64,000 bases of DNA from 73-13 sp035556075 (lineage in GTDB: Bacteria > Actinomycetota > Actinomycetes > Actinomycetales > Microbacteriaceae), in assembly GCA_035556075.1 (NCBI GenBank), contig DATMFQ010000006.1, forward strand, positions 138,423-202,422. Reading direction: 5' to 3'. The position numbers and the translations under genes are program-made. A model generated the notes under the pieces. It was not told the origin of the DNA and made no database searches. It saw nothing but the letters and a program-made list of their open reading frames with translations. Below, piece after piece: positions 42,616 to 52,165 of the stretch (position 1 is its first letter; each line of letters begins with the position of its first letter).

Positions 42616-43401
42616 ATGGGATCCGCTACGACGCAGGCGCTCGCCGCTGGCCGTGAGGCGCTCACGCAGGCGACGGGGGACCCCGTCGCCCTCGGCCGTG
42701 ACCTCGTCGCCGCACGCGACGCCATCGCGAGGAATGCGCAGCTCACCGCGGTCCTCGCCGATGCCGCCGCCGCACCGGCAGCGAAGTCGGCACTGGTCGA
42801 CCGGGTGTTCGCGCCGCTTGGCGCTCCGGCGAGGAGCGTGCTGCAGCGCGTCGTCGAGGCCCGCTGGTCGAAGCCGGGCGACCTGCTCGCCGGCCTCGAG
42901 GAGCTCGGGATCCGGGCCATGGCCGGTGCCGACGGCGACCGGATCATCGCGGAGCTCGCCGCCTTCCAGAAGGCCGTGAGCGCTGACCCCGACCTCGAGT
43001 ACGCGGTCGGCTCGACCCTCGTGCCCGGCAGCGAGAAGGCCGCGGTGGTCGAGCGGCTGCTGACGGGCAAGGCTTCGGCGGAGACCATCGCGATCCTGAC
43101 GGCGCTCGTGTCGCGTGCCGACGGCCGTCGGATCGGGGCGATGATCCGCCGCGCCACCACGCTCGTCGCGGACGAGAGCGGCCGGACGGTCGCCGAGGTG
43201 CACACCGCACGCCCGCTCGACGACGCCCAGGCGGAGCGGCTTCGGGCCGCGATCGCCGGCACCGAGCAGCGGGACGTCGTCCTGACGCAGCTCGTCGACC
43301 CGACGCTGCTCGGTGGCATGCGCGTCATCGTCGGCGACCGCGTCGTCGACGGCAGCGTCGCCACCAGACTCAATGATCTCCGACTCGCCCTCGCCGGCTA
43401 G
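42616..43401 (+). CDS. atpH: F-type ATP synthase subunit delta
   Basis: A protein of 261 residues, longer than the 180 of E. coli but usual for actinobacteria. The C-terminal signature is DPTLLGGMRVIVGDRVVDGS. It joins the stalk to the alpha-beta hexamer. ATG at 42616. Confidence 0.93.
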   Translation: MGSATTQALAAGREALTQATGDPVALGRDLVAARDAIARNAQLTAVLADAAAAPAAKSALVDRVFAPLGAPARSVLQRVVEARWSKPGDLLAGLEELGIRAMAGADGDRIIAELAAFQKAVSADPDLEYAVGSTLVPGSEKAAVVERLLTGKASAETIAILTALVSRADGRRIGAMIRRATTLVADESGRTVAEVHTARPLDDAQAERLRAAIAGTEQRDVVLTQLVDPTLLGGMRVIVGDRVVDGSVATRLNDLRLALAG

Positions 43402-43432
43402 TCGGCCCACGACTCAAGCACAAGGAAGACCA

Positions 43433-45070
43433 ATGGCAGAACTCACCATCAGCCCGGACGAGATCCGCGACGCCCTCAAGGAGTTCGTCGGCTCGTACCA
43501 GCCGGCGAAGGCCGCGGCGACCGAGGTCGGTCACGTCATCGACGCCGCCGACGGCATCGCCCACGTCGAGGGTCTGCCTGGCGTCATGGCCAACGAACTG
43601 CTGCGCTTCGCCAACGGCGTGCAGGGCCTCGCCCTCAACCTCGACGAGGACCAGATCGGTGTCGTCGTCCTCGGCGAGTTCACCGGCATCGTCGAGGGCA
43701 TGGAGGTGACCCGGACCGGCGAGGTGCTCTCCGCCCCGGTCGGTGACGCATTCCTCGGCCGGGTCGTCGACCCGCTCGGCAACCCGATCGACGGACTCGG
43801 CGCCATCGAGGCGGAGGCGCGTCGCGCGCTCGAGCTCCAGGCCCCCGGCGTCATGCAGCGCAAGTCGGTGCACGAGCCGCTGCAGACCGGCATCAAGGCG
43901 ATCGACGCGATGATCCCGGTCGGCCGTGGTCAGCGTCAGCTCATCATCGGTGACCGCCAGACCGGCAAGACCGCGATCGCGATCGACACGATCATCAACC
44001 AGAAGGCCAACTGGGAGTCCGGCGACGTCGACAAGCAGGTGCGCTGCATCTACGTCGCCATCGGCCAGAAGGGCTCGACGATCGCGGCCGTGAAGGGTGC
44101 GCTCGAGGACGCCGGGGCGATGGCGTACACGACGATCGTCGCGGCCCCCGCCTCGGACCCCGCGGGCTTCAAGTACCTCGCCCCCTACACCGGCTCGGCC
44201 ATCGGCCAGCACTGGATGTACGGCGGCAAGCACGTCCTCATCATCTTCGACGACCTGTCGAAGCAGGCCGAGGCGTACCGCGCCGTGTCGCTGCTGCTGC
44301 GCCGCCCGCCGGGGCGTGAGGCCTACCCGGGTGACGTGTTCTACCTGCACTCGCGCCTCCTCGAGCGCTGCGCGAAGCTCTCGGACGAGCTCGGCGCGGG
44401 CTCGATGACGGGTCTGCCGATCATCGAGACGAAGGCGAATGACGTCTCGGCGTACATCCCGACTAACGTCATCTCGATCACCGACGGCCAGATCTTCCTC
44501 CAATCGGACCTGTTCAACGCGAACCAGCGTCCCGCGGTCGACGTCGGTGTCTCGGTCTCCCGAGTCGGCGGCGACGCCCAGGTGAAGTCGATCAAGAAGG
44601 TCTCCGGCACGCTGAAGCTCGAGCTCGCGCAGTACCGCGCGCTGCAGGCCTTCGCGATGTTCGCCTCGGACCTCGACGCGGCCAGCCGTCGTCAGCTCGA
44701 CCGTGGTGCTCGCCTCACCGAGTTGCTGCGCCAGCCGCAGTACACGCCGTACCCCGTCGAGGACCAGGTCGTCTCGATCTGGGCCGGCACGAACGGCAAG
44801 CTCGACGACGTCGCCGTCGAGGACGTGCTCCGCTTCGAGCGCGAGCTGCTCGACCACCTCGCCCGTCACACCTCGATCCTCACGACGCTGCGCGAGACGA
44901 ATGTGCTCGACGACCAGACGGTCGCGGATCTTGACACGGCCATCGACGAGTTCAAGCGGACCGCCTGGCTGCAGGGCGAGACGGTGAGCGGGGTCGGCTC
45001 GGAGGAGTTCAAGGAGCTCGCTGACGCCGACATCTCGCAGGAGCAGATCGTCAAGCAGAAGAAGCACTGA
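43433..45070 (+). CDS. atpA: F-type ATP synthase subunit alpha
   Basis: A protein of 545 residues with the nucleotide site GDRQTGKTAIA (near residue 180) and the alpha signature PAVDVGVSVSRVGG. The start is the ATG at 43433 after AAGGAAG; the open frame upstream belongs to the end of atpH in another phase. Confidence 0.97.
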   Translation: MAELTISPDEIRDALKEFVGSYQPAKAAATEVGHVIDAADGIAHVEGLPGVMANELLRFANGVQGLALNLDEDQIGVVVLGEFTGIVEGMEVTRTGEVLSAPVGDAFLGRVVDPLGNPIDGLGAIEAEARRALELQAPGVMQRKSVHEPLQTGIKAIDAMIPVGRGQRQLIIGDRQTGKTAIAIDTIINQKANWESGDVDKQVRCIYVAIGQKGSTIAAVKGALEDAGAMAYTTIVAAPASDPAGFKYLAPYTGSAIGQHWMYGGKHVLIIFDDLSKQAEAYRAVSLLLRRPPGREAYPGDVFYLHSRLLERCAKLSDELGAGSMTGLPIIETKANDVSAYIPTNVISITDGQIFLQSDLFNANQRPAVDVGVSVSRVGGDAQVKSIKKVSGTLKLELAQYRALQAFAMFASDLDAASRRQLDRGARLTELLRQPQYTPYPVEDQVVSIWAGTNGKLDDVAVEDVLRFERELLDHLARHTSILTTLRETNVLDDQTVADLDTAIDEFKRTAWLQGETVSGVGSEEFKELADADISQEQIVKQKKH

Positions 45071-45091
45071 CGGCGGAGGAGTCGACCACCC

Positions 45092-45985
45092 ATGGGAGCG
45101 CAGCTTCGCGTCTATCGGCAGAAGATCCGGTCTGCCCAGACGACTAAGAAGATCACGAAGGCGATGGAGCTCATCGCCGCATCGCGCATCACGAAGGCGA
45201 TGCAGCGGGTGAGCGCTTCACTGCCGTACGCCCGCGCGGTCACGCGCGCGGTGTCGGCCGTCGCGACCTTCTCCAATGTCGATCACCTGCTGACGCGGCA
45301 GACGAATCACGGCCGCCGTGCGGCGATCGTCGTCCTCACCTCGGACCGCGGTCTCGCCGGCGCATTCAACGCGAATGCGCTCCGTGAGGCGAGCGAGCTC
45401 GCGCAGCGGCTCGAGGACGAGGGCAAGTCGACCGTCTGGTACCTCGTCGGCCGGAAGGCGGTCGCGTACTTCACCTTCCGGCACCGGCAGGCGGAGCAGA
45501 CGTGGATCGGCGGCACCGATAACCCCGACTTCGAGCTCGCCAAGGAGATCTCGGACGTCATCACCAAGAAGTTCGCGGATGATGACGAGGACGGCGGCGT
45601 CGACGAGGTGTACGTCGTGTACAACCGCTTCGTCAGCATGCTGACGCAGGAGCCGCAGACGGTGCGGCTGCTGCCGCTCGAAGTCGTCGAGGACGTGGCG
45701 CCGCCGGCACCGGGGGAGGCGCTGCCGCTCTACGAGTTCGAGCCGGAGCCGGAGCAGGTGCTCGACGCCCTGCTCCCGGTCTACATCGAGTCCCGGATCT
45801 TCAACGCGCTGCTGCAGTCGGCGGCTGCGAAGCACGCCGCGACCCAGAAGGCGATGAAGTCGGCGACGGACAACGCCGACAAGCTCATCAAGGACTACAC
45901 CCGCCTGGCGAACAACGCCCGCCAGGCCGAAATCACCCAGCAGATCTCCGAGATCGTCGGCGGCGCCGACGCCCTCTCGGCCTGA
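45092..45985 (+). CDS. atpG: F-type ATP synthase subunit gamma
   Basis: The rotor shaft, 297 residues, with both terminal helices conserved (N-terminal KIRSAQTTKKITKAMELIAA; C-terminal YTRLANNARQAEITQQISE). A GGAGGAG site precedes the ATG at 45092. Confidence 0.96.
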   Translation: MGAQLRVYRQKIRSAQTTKKITKAMELIAASRITKAMQRVSASLPYARAVTRAVSAVATFSNVDHLLTRQTNHGRRAAIVVLTSDRGLAGAFNANALREASELAQRLEDEGKSTVWYLVGRKAVAYFTFRHRQAEQTWIGGTDNPDFELAKEISDVITKKFADDDEDGGVDEVYVVYNRFVSMLTQEPQTVRLLPLEVVEDVAPPAPGEALPLYEFEPEPEQVLDALLPVYIESRIFNALLQSAAAKHAATQKAMKSATDNADKLIKDYTRLANNARQAEITQQISEIVGGADALSA

Positions 45986-46017
45986 GACGACGAGACCTAA
46001 GGAACCAGGAAGACCGA

Positions 46018-47490
46018 ATGGCACCCACCGCAACGAAGAACGACTCGGCCGCCGCGACCGCAACGTCCGGGGCCGTCGGCCGCATCGCCCGCGTGACGGG
46101 CCCGGTCGTCGACATCGAGTTCCCCCACGAGTCGATCCCCGGCATCTACCACGCCCTCGAGACGACCGTCTCCTTCGGCGAGGGCTCGGAGTCGCAGAAG
46201 CTCGTGCTCGAGGTCGCGCAGCACCTCGGCGACGACCTCGTCCGGGCGATCGCCCTCAAGCCGACGGACGGTCTCGTCCGCGGCCAGGAGGTCGTCGATA
46301 CGGGCGCCCCCATCTCGGTGCCGGTCGGCGACGTCACGAAGGGCCACGTCTTCAACGTGACCGGTGACCCGCTCGACGTGCCCGCCGATTCGCTCGAGAT
46401 CACCGAGCGCTGGCCGATCCACCGCGAGCCGCCGGCCTTCGACCAGCTCGAGTCGAAGACGCAGCTGTTCGAGACCGGCATCAAGGTGATCGACCTCCTC
46501 ACCCCGTACGTGCAGGGCGGCAAGATCGGTCTCTTCGGTGGTGCGGGCGTCGGCAAGACCGTCCTCATCCAGGAGATGATCTACCGTGTCGCCGCGAACC
46601 ACGGTGGTGTCTCGGTCTTCGCCGGGGTCGGCGAGCGCACCCGTGAGGGCAACGACCTCATCCACGAGATGGAGGACGCGGGCGTCTTCGACAAGACGGC
46701 CCTCGTCTTCGGTCAGATGGACGAGCCGCCCGGGACGCGACTGCGCGTCGCGCTGAGCGCGCTGACGATGGCGGAGTACTTCCGCGACGTGCAGAAGCAG
46801 GACGTCCTCCTGTTCATCGACAACATCTTCCGGTTCACGCAGGCCGGCTCCGAGGTCTCGACGCTGCTCGGCCGCATGCCGAGCGCGGTCGGCTACCAGC
46901 CGAACCTCGCGGACGAGATGGGCATCCTCCAGGAGCGCATCACCTCGACCCGTGGCCACTCGATCACCTCGCTGCAGGCGATCTACGTCCCCGCGGACGA
47001 CTACACCGACCCGGCCCCGGCGACGACCTTCGCCCACCTCGACGCGACGACCGAGCTGTCCCGTGAGATCGCCTCGCTCGGCCTCTACCCGGCGGTCGAC
47101 CCGCTGACCTCCACCTCCCGGATCATGGACCCGCGCTACCTGGGCGAGGACCACTACCGGGTCGCGGTCGCGGTGAAGGCGATCCTGCAGAAGAACAAGG
47201 AACTGCAGGAGATCATCGCGATCCTCGGTGTCGACGAGCTCTCCGAGGAGGACAAGATCACGGTCGCCCGCGCGCGCCGGATCCAGCGCTTCCTCTCGCA
47301 GAACACGTACATGGCGACGAAGTTCACCGGTGTCGAGGGCTCGACGGTGCCGCTGAAGGACACGATCGAGTCCTTCGACGCGATCGTGCGTGGTGACTTC
47401 GACCACGTGGCCGAGCAGGCGTTCTTCAATGTCGGCGGCATCGACATGGTCGAGGAGAACTGGGCGCGGATCCAGAAGGAGAACGGCTGA
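46018..47490 (+). CDS. atpD: F-type ATP synthase subunit beta
   Basis: The catalytic subunit, 490 residues, with P-loop GGAGVGKTV (near residue 180), the catalytic-Glu segment GVGERTREGNDL and the DELSEEDK sequence near the C-terminus. It has a short Ala/Thr-rich N-terminal extension. Confidence 0.97.
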   Translation: MAPTATKNDSAAATATSGAVGRIARVTGPVVDIEFPHESIPGIYHALETTVSFGEGSESQKLVLEVAQHLGDDLVRAIALKPTDGLVRGQEVVDTGAPISVPVGDVTKGHVFNVTGDPLDVPADSLEITERWPIHREPPAFDQLESKTQLFETGIKVIDLLTPYVQGGKIGLFGGAGVGKTVLIQEMIYRVAANHGGVSVFAGVGERTREGNDLIHEMEDAGVFDKTALVFGQMDEPPGTRLRVALSALTMAEYFRDVQKQDVLLFIDNIFRFTQAGSEVSTLLGRMPSAVGYQPNLADEMGILQERITSTRGHSITSLQAIYVPADDYTDPAPATTFAHLDATTELSREIASLGLYPAVDPLTSTSRIMDPRYLGEDHYRVAVAVKAILQKNKELQEIIAILGVDELSEEDKITVARARRIQRFLSQNTYMATKFTGVEGSTVPLKDTIESFDAIVRGDFDHVAEQAFFNVGGIDMVEENWARIQKENG

Positions 47491-47492
47491 TC

Positions 47493-47756
47493 ATGGCCGC
47501 CTCGCTCAGGGTCAGCATCGTCTCCGCGGACGCGGAGATCTGGACGGGCCAGGCCACCCAGGTCTCGGCCCGCACGGTCGTCGGCGAGATCGGGATCCTC
47601 GCGGGTCACGAGCCGATGCTCGCGATCCTCGCCCCCGGCGCGGTCCGGGTGACGACCGAGGCTGGCGAGCGGGTCGAGATCAAGGCGGACGACGGCTTCC
47701 TCTCGGTCGAGCACGACACGATCACGATCGTCGCGCGCCAGGCCGCCCTGGTCTGA
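47493..47756 (+). CDS. atpC: F-type ATP synthase subunit epsilon, short form
   Basis: A protein of 87 residues that covers only the N-terminal beta-sandwich (VVGEIGILAGHEPML). The usual C-terminal two-helix hairpin, which inhibits ATP hydrolysis in many bacteria, is absent. Short epsilon subunits are known in actinobacteria, so this is likely genuine rather than broken. It begins 2 bp after atpD and ends 4 bp before the next gene. Confidence 0.92.
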   Translation: MAASLRVSIVSADAEIWTGQATQVSARTVVGEIGILAGHEPMLAILAPGAVRVTTEAGERVEIKADDGFLSVEHDTITIVARQAALV

Positions 47757-47760
47757 GCGA

Positions 47761-48258
47761 GTGCGGCTGCTGCTGCCGCCGTCGCGGACCGTGCGCGGCC
47801 CGGCGGAGGAATTCTCGCCGCTGGACCGCTACACCGGCACCCTGTACAAGGCGCTCGGAGTCGATGGCATGCATGCGGCGCAGCGCGCCTACGCGGAGGC
47901 CGCGATCCTGATCCACACGGCCGAGTCGGGCCTGCGCGGCGCGGACGGCTCCGTCCCGCCGCCGCTCGTGGAGCTCGTCGCGGTCGACGAGGCCGTCGTC
48001 GACCTGCGCTCGAAGGAGTACGTTCGCCGCGATCCGCTGCCGCCTGGAGGCTGGAGCGTCCGGGTCGTCTCAGCGGGTGCGGATGGTCGTCGCCTCGCGA
48101 TCTCCCACTGGAACAAGCACCACAAGGGCGTTTTCGTCCGCGCGCTCATCGCCGATATGCCCTCGATCCGGACCATCGAGGATCTGCTGCGCTGGGCCGC
48201 GGCGAACGATCACCAGCTCGAGCCCATCGCCGACGGCGAGCTCGACCTCGTCGTCTAG
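47761..48258 (+). CDS. abridged YaaA-family (DUF328) protein
   Basis: A protein of 165 residues from a GTG start 4 bp after atpC. It keeps the YaaA opening LLLPPS, then moves at once to LDRYTGTLYKALG, which in full-length actinobacterial relatives lies about 90-100 residues in, and then to VVDLRSKEYV and SHWNKHHKGVFVRAL of the C-terminal half. Two internal blocks of the usual 250-residue protein therefore seem to be lost without breaking the frame. YaaA limits iron-driven damage under peroxide stress and binds DNA. Whether the short form is active is unknown. Confidence 0.65.
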   Translation: MRLLLPPSRTVRGPAEEFSPLDRYTGTLYKALGVDGMHAAQRAYAEAAILIHTAESGLRGADGSVPPPLVELVAVDEAVVDLRSKEYVRRDPLPPGGWSVRVVSAGADGRRLAISHWNKHHKGVFVRALIADMPSIRTIEDLLRWAAANDHQLEPIADGELDLVV

Positions 48259-48277
48259 CCACCGGGCGCCGCGGCGT

Positions 48278-48859
48278 CTAGCCCGCTCGCCAGCAGCCCT
48301 CGACGTGGTCGTCGACGAGGCCGGCGGCCTGCATGAGCGCGTACATCGTCGTCGGGCCGACGAAGCGGAATCCGGTGCGCTTCAGCGCCTTCGACAGCGC
48401 CGTGGACTCCGGCGTCGTCGCGGGGACGTCGTCGAGCGAGCGCGGTCGGGGCCGCCATCCGGTCGGGGCGTGTGACCAGACGAGGCGATCGAGTGCGCCG
48501 TCGCCGTCCGCGGCCTGCATCGCGAGCAGGGCCCGCGCATTCGTCACGGTCGCCTCGATCTTGGCTCGATTCCGGATGATGCCGGTGTCCTGCAGGCGTG
48601 CCTCGATCTCGGCTGGTCCATAGGCCGCGACGCGCGTCGGGTCGAAGCCGTCGAAGGTCCAGCGGAACGCGGGACGGCGCCTGAGGATTGTGATCCAGGA
48701 CAGGCCCGCCTGGAATCCCTCGAGACAGAGCTTCTCGAAGAGTGGACCATCGCCATGCAGTGGGTGGCCCCACTCCTCGTCGTGATAGCGGACATACTCG
48801 GGGTCATTGCCCGCCCAGGCGCAGCGTGCGCGGCCGTCCGCGCCGACGAGGACGCTCAT
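48278..48859 (-). CDS. tag: DNA-3-methyladenine glycosylase I
   Basis: A base-excision glycosylase of 193 residues that removes 3-methyladenine. The TagI zinc/aromatic signature is present at the N-terminus (CAWAGNDPEYVRYHDEEWG) and LSWITILRRRPAFR follows. The ATG overlaps the ogt stop (ATGA), giving a two-gene alkylation-repair operon. Confidence 0.93.
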   Translation of the reverse strand: MSVLVGADGRARCAWAGNDPEYVRYHDEEWGHPLHGDGPLFEKLCLEGFQAGLSWITILRRRPAFRWTFDGFDPTRVAAYGPAEIEARLQDTGIIRNRAKIEATVTNARALLAMQAADGDGALDRLVWSHAPTGWRPRPRSLDDVPATTPESTALSKALKRTGFRFVGPTTMYALMQAAGLVDDHVEGCWRAG

Positions 48860-49338
48860 CGGTACGGGATCCCCTCGAGGTCAAGGAGGAGCTGCTTGGT
48901 CGGGATGCCGTCGCCGCCGCTGTAGCCGGTGATGCGGCCGTCGGCGGCGAGCACGCGATGGCAGGGGATGATGATCGTGATCGGGTTCGCCCCGACGGCG
49001 GTGCCGATTGCCCGGCTCGCGGTCGCCGCGTAGCCGAGGTCGGCGCCGAGCCGCGAGTAGGTCACGGCGGTGCCATAGGGGATCGCGGCGATCCGCTGCC
49101 AGACGGCCTGCTGGAACGGTGTGCCGACGGGGGCGAGTGGCAAGTCGAACTCGCTGCGTGTCCAGGCAAAGTACTCCGTGAGCTGCGCGGCCGCGCGCTC
49201 CACGACTGGACCTCCGGTGACGCCGAGCTCGTCCCGCGGCAGCTGCCCCCGCGAGGCGATCGTCACAGCGGTGACGGCATCCTGGTCCCCGAGGATCTCG
49301 ATGGGTCCGACGGGGGAGTCGACGATGATGCGGTGCAT
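48856..49338 (-). CDS. ogt: methylated-DNA--protein-cysteine S-methyltransferase
   Basis: A protein of 160 residues with the suicide-cysteine motif IIIPCHRVLA (Cys near residue 126) and the helix-turn-helix segment RAIGTAVGANP. It repairs O6-methylguanine by self-alkylation. The ATG at 49338 lies 6 nt from a TACCGT box, so the transcript is probably leaderless. A longer open frame upstream runs into the divergent gene and is rejected. Confidence 0.93.
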   Translation of the reverse strand: MHRIIVDSPVGPIEILGDQDAVTAVTIASRGQLPRDELGVTGGPVVERAAAQLTEYFAWTRSEFDLPLAPVGTPFQQAVWQRIAAIPYGTAVTYSRLGADLGYAATASRAIGTAVGANPITIIIPCHRVLAADGRITGYSGGDGIPTKQLLLDLEGIPYR

Positions 49339-49344
49339 GTCACG

Positions 49345-49365
49345 ACGGTAGCGCGCGCCTAGATT
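49345..49365. promoter_or_regulatory. back-to-back leaderless-type promoters of ogt and the CPBP gene
   Basis: TACCGT on the minus strand (49350-49345) lies 6 nt from the ogt ATG. TAGATT on the plus strand (49360-49365) lies 7 nt from the CPBP ATG. The whole divergent intergenic region is 34 bp, so each -35 region would overlap the other gene's start. Confidence 0.45.
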
Positions 49366-49372
49366 GGAGGTC

Positions 49373-50335
49373 ATGTCCTCGAACGGCTTCCGCGCGATCC
49401 TCGGCTTCCTCGCCATCGCATTCGGCCTGTCCTGGCTCGTGGCGCTGCCGCTCTGGCTGAGCGGCGAGGGACTGGCGACCTGGGGTGGGCTCGGCGTCCC
49501 GATCCTCGGTGCCGTGATGATGTGCACGCCGGCCATCGCCGCGCTCGTCGCGTGCCTCGCGATCGAGCGGCCGGTCCGGGGCACGCGGCTGCACACCCTC
49601 GGCATCTCCTCGGGGGTCTCCGCGCGTCGCGTCATCGGCTACCTCGCACTCGGCATCGTCGTGCCCGTCGCGCTCATCCTCGTCGCACTCCCGATCGGCG
49701 CGGCGCTCGGGGTGTACCCGGCAGACTTCGCCGGGCTCAGCGGCTTCCGCGCGCTCGTCGACGCGCAGCTGTCCGCGGCCGACATCGGCGAGCTGCCGAT
49801 CCCCATCGAGGTGCTCCTCGCGCTGCAGTTCGTGCAGGTCCTCGCCGGGGTCGGCATCAACCTCATCCCCGCCCTCGGCGAGGAGCTCGGCTGGCGGGGC
49901 TGGCTGCTGCCGAAGCTGCTGCGGCTCGGCACCGTGCCGGCCATCCTCGTCTCCGGCGTCATCTGGGGGCTCTGGCACGCGCCGCTCATCCTGCTCGGCT
50001 ACAACTACCCGACGGCGCCCGGCTGGCTCGGTCTGCTGTGCATGATCGGGATGTGCATCGTCGTCGGCGGCGTCTTCGGCTGGCTCCGGATCCGTGGCGG
50101 CTCGGTGTGGCCGGCGGCCGTCGCGCACGCGGCGTTCAACGCCGCTGCCGGCTTCTATCTGGTTTTCGCGGCGGAGGGGGCCACGATCGACACGACGAGC
50201 GCGACGATCCTCGGCTGGTCGGGCTGGATCGTGCCGCTCCTGCTCGTCATCATGCTCGTCGCGACCGGGGGCTTCCGCACGCCGCCCGCGCGCACGCCGC
50301 AGCGCCAGCTACCCGAGCCCGCCGTCACGCCGTAG
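49373..50335 (+). CDS. CPBP-family intramembrane glutamic endopeptidase (CAAX protease/bacteriocin-processing type)
   Basis: An integral membrane protein of 320 residues with about eight helices. The Abi/CPBP motifs are present: GEELGWRGW (EExxxR, near residue 168), GLWHAPL and AVAHAAFN. Substrates of bacterial members are mostly unknown. GGAGG lies close to the ATG. It stands before an ABC exporter pair, which could hint at peptide handling, but no precursor peptide gene is seen. Confidence 0.85.
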   Translation: MSSNGFRAILGFLAIAFGLSWLVALPLWLSGEGLATWGGLGVPILGAVMMCTPAIAALVACLAIERPVRGTRLHTLGISSGVSARRVIGYLALGIVVPVALILVALPIGAALGVYPADFAGLSGFRALVDAQLSAADIGELPIPIEVLLALQFVQVLAGVGINLIPALGEELGWRGWLLPKLLRLGTVPAILVSGVIWGLWHAPLILLGYNYPTAPGWLGLLCMIGMCIVVGGVFGWLRIRGGSVWPAAVAHAAFNAAAGFYLVFAAEGATIDTTSATILGWSGWIVPLLLVIMLVATGGFRTPPARTPQRQLPEPAVTP

Positions 50336-50425
50336 CCGACCCACGCAGTCCTCCATGCCGGTGGTGAATCCGCCTGAGGCGAACGCGCCCCCGCGATGGT
50401 TGACCTCGTGCAAGGATCATTCCTC

Positions 50426-52165
50426 GTGAAGCTCCTGCGCCTCGTCGGGCGATTCCTTGGCCCGTACCGCTGGCTCGTGGTCGCCGTCATCGCCTTCCAG
50501 CTCGTGCAGACGACGGCGAACCTGCTGCTGCCGAGCCTCAACGCCGACATCATCGACAACGGCATCGCCAAGGGTGACATCGGGCGGATCCTCACGACCG
50601 GCGGCATCATGCTCATCGGCGCACTCGTGCAGGTGGCCGCCACCATCGGCGCCGTGTGGTTCGGCGCGATGGCGGCGATGCGGCTCGGGCGGGACATGCG
50701 CGAGCAGATCTTCACCCGCGTCGCCGAATTCTCCGAGCGGGAGGTCGGCCAGTTCGGTGCGCCGAGCCTCATCACCCGCACGACGAACGACGTGCAGCAG
50801 GTGCAGATGCTCATCTTCATGGCGCTCGCCCTCATGGTCTCCGCACCGATCATGGCGATCGGCGGCATCTTCATGGCGCTCCAGCAGGACATCGGGCTGT
50901 CGTGGCTCATGGCGATCGCGATCCCCGTCCTGCTCCTGGTCATCACCCTCATCGTCCTGCGCATGGTGCCGCTGTTCCGCTCGATGCAGGCGCGCATCGA
51001 CACCGTCAACCGGGTGCTGCGCGAGCAGCTCACCGGCATCCGGGTGATCCGCGCATTCGTCCGGGAGCGGCACGAGACCGATCGCTTCGCGGTCGCGAAC
51101 GCGGAGCTCACCGACACGGCGCTGCGCGCCGGCCGCCTCTTCGCCCTCGTCTTCCCCCTCGTCATGCTCGTCATGAATGCGGCGTCCGTCGCCGTCTTCT
51201 GGTTCGGTGCCGAGGGGGTCGAGTCCGGTGCGACCCAGGTCGGCGCGCTCACCGCATTCCTCCAGTACCTCATCCAGATCCTCATGGCCGTGATGATGGC
51301 CGTCATGATGTCGATGATGGTGCCGCGTGCCGCAGTCTCGGCCGAGCGGATCGGCGAGGTCCTCGAGACCCCGAGCAGCGTCGTCGTGCCGCTGCGCCCG
51401 GTGACGCCGGAGCGGACCGAGGGGGTCGTCGAGTTCCGCGACGTCGAGTTCCGCTACCCGGGCGCCGCCGAGCCCGTGCTCTCCGGCATCTCGTTCACCG
51501 CCCGCCCCGGCGCGACGACCGCGATCATCGGGAGCACCGGCTCCGGCAAGTCGACGCTCGTCGGCCTCATCCCACGGCTCTTCGATGTGACCGGCGGGGC
51601 GGTCCTCATCGACGGTGTCGACGTCCGGGAGCTCGAGCCGGACCTGCTGTGGGGGCGCGTCGGCCTCGTCCCGCAGCGCGCATACCTCTTCTCGGGCACC
51701 GTTGCCAGTAACCTGCGATTCGGCAGCCCTGAGGCAAGCGACGAGGAGCTGTGGGCGGCACTGCGCACCGCGCAGGCGGAGGACTTCGTACGCGCGATGC
51801 CCGACGGGCTCGACGCGCCGATCGCGCAGGGCGGGACGAATGTGTCCGGCGGCCAGCGACAACGCCTCGCCATCGCGCGCGCCCTCGTGAAACGGGCCCC
51901 CGTCATGGTCTTCGACGACTCGTTCAGCGCGCTCGACACCACGACCGACGCGCGGCTGCGCGCCGCGCTCGACCGAGCGGCCGCTGACGCCACGCGCATC
52001 GTCGTCGCGCAGCGGGTGTCCACCATCGTCGACGCGGACGAGATCCTCGTCCTCGAGGAGGGCCGGATCGTCGGCCGCGGGCGGCACGAGGCGCTGCTGG
52101 AGACGAGCGAGACCTACCGTGAGATCGTCGAGAGCCAGCTCCGCGCGGACGAGGCCGCGGCATGA
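50426..52165 (+). CDS. heterodimeric ABC exporter, subunit with degenerate nucleotide site
   Basis: An exporter half-transporter of 579 residues: six membrane helices (about 1-300), Walker A STGSGKST, signature VSGGQRQRL and Walker B VMVFDDSFSALD. The residue after the Walker B aspartate is Asp instead of catalytic Glu, as in TM287 or BmrC. GTG at 50426 has AAGGA 9 nt upstream; the ATG at 50396 is an alternative with no ribosome site. It overlaps its partner by 4 bases. The substrate is probably a hydrophobic compound (multidrug type). Confidence 0.88.
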   Translation: MKLLRLVGRFLGPYRWLVVAVIAFQLVQTTANLLLPSLNADIIDNGIAKGDIGRILTTGGIMLIGALVQVAATIGAVWFGAMAAMRLGRDMREQIFTRVAEFSEREVGQFGAPSLITRTTNDVQQVQMLIFMALALMVSAPIMAIGGIFMALQQDIGLSWLMAIAIPVLLLVITLIVLRMVPLFRSMQARIDTVNRVLREQLTGIRVIRAFVRERHETDRFAVANAELTDTALRAGRLFALVFPLVMLVMNAASVAVFWFGAEGVESGATQVGALTAFLQYLIQILMAVMMAVMMSMMVPRAAVSAERIGEVLETPSSVVVPLRPVTPERTEGVVEFRDVEFRYPGAAEPVLSGISFTARPGATTAIIGSTGSGKSTLVGLIPRLFDVTGGAVLIDGVDVRELEPDLLWGRVGLVPQRAYLFSGTVASNLRFGSPEASDEELWAALRTAQAEDFVRAMPDGLDAPIAQGGTNVSGGQRQRLAIARALVKRAPVMVFDDSFSALDTTTDARLRAALDRAAADATRIVVAQRVSTIVDADEILVLEEGRIVGRGRHEALLETSETYREIVESQLRADEAAA

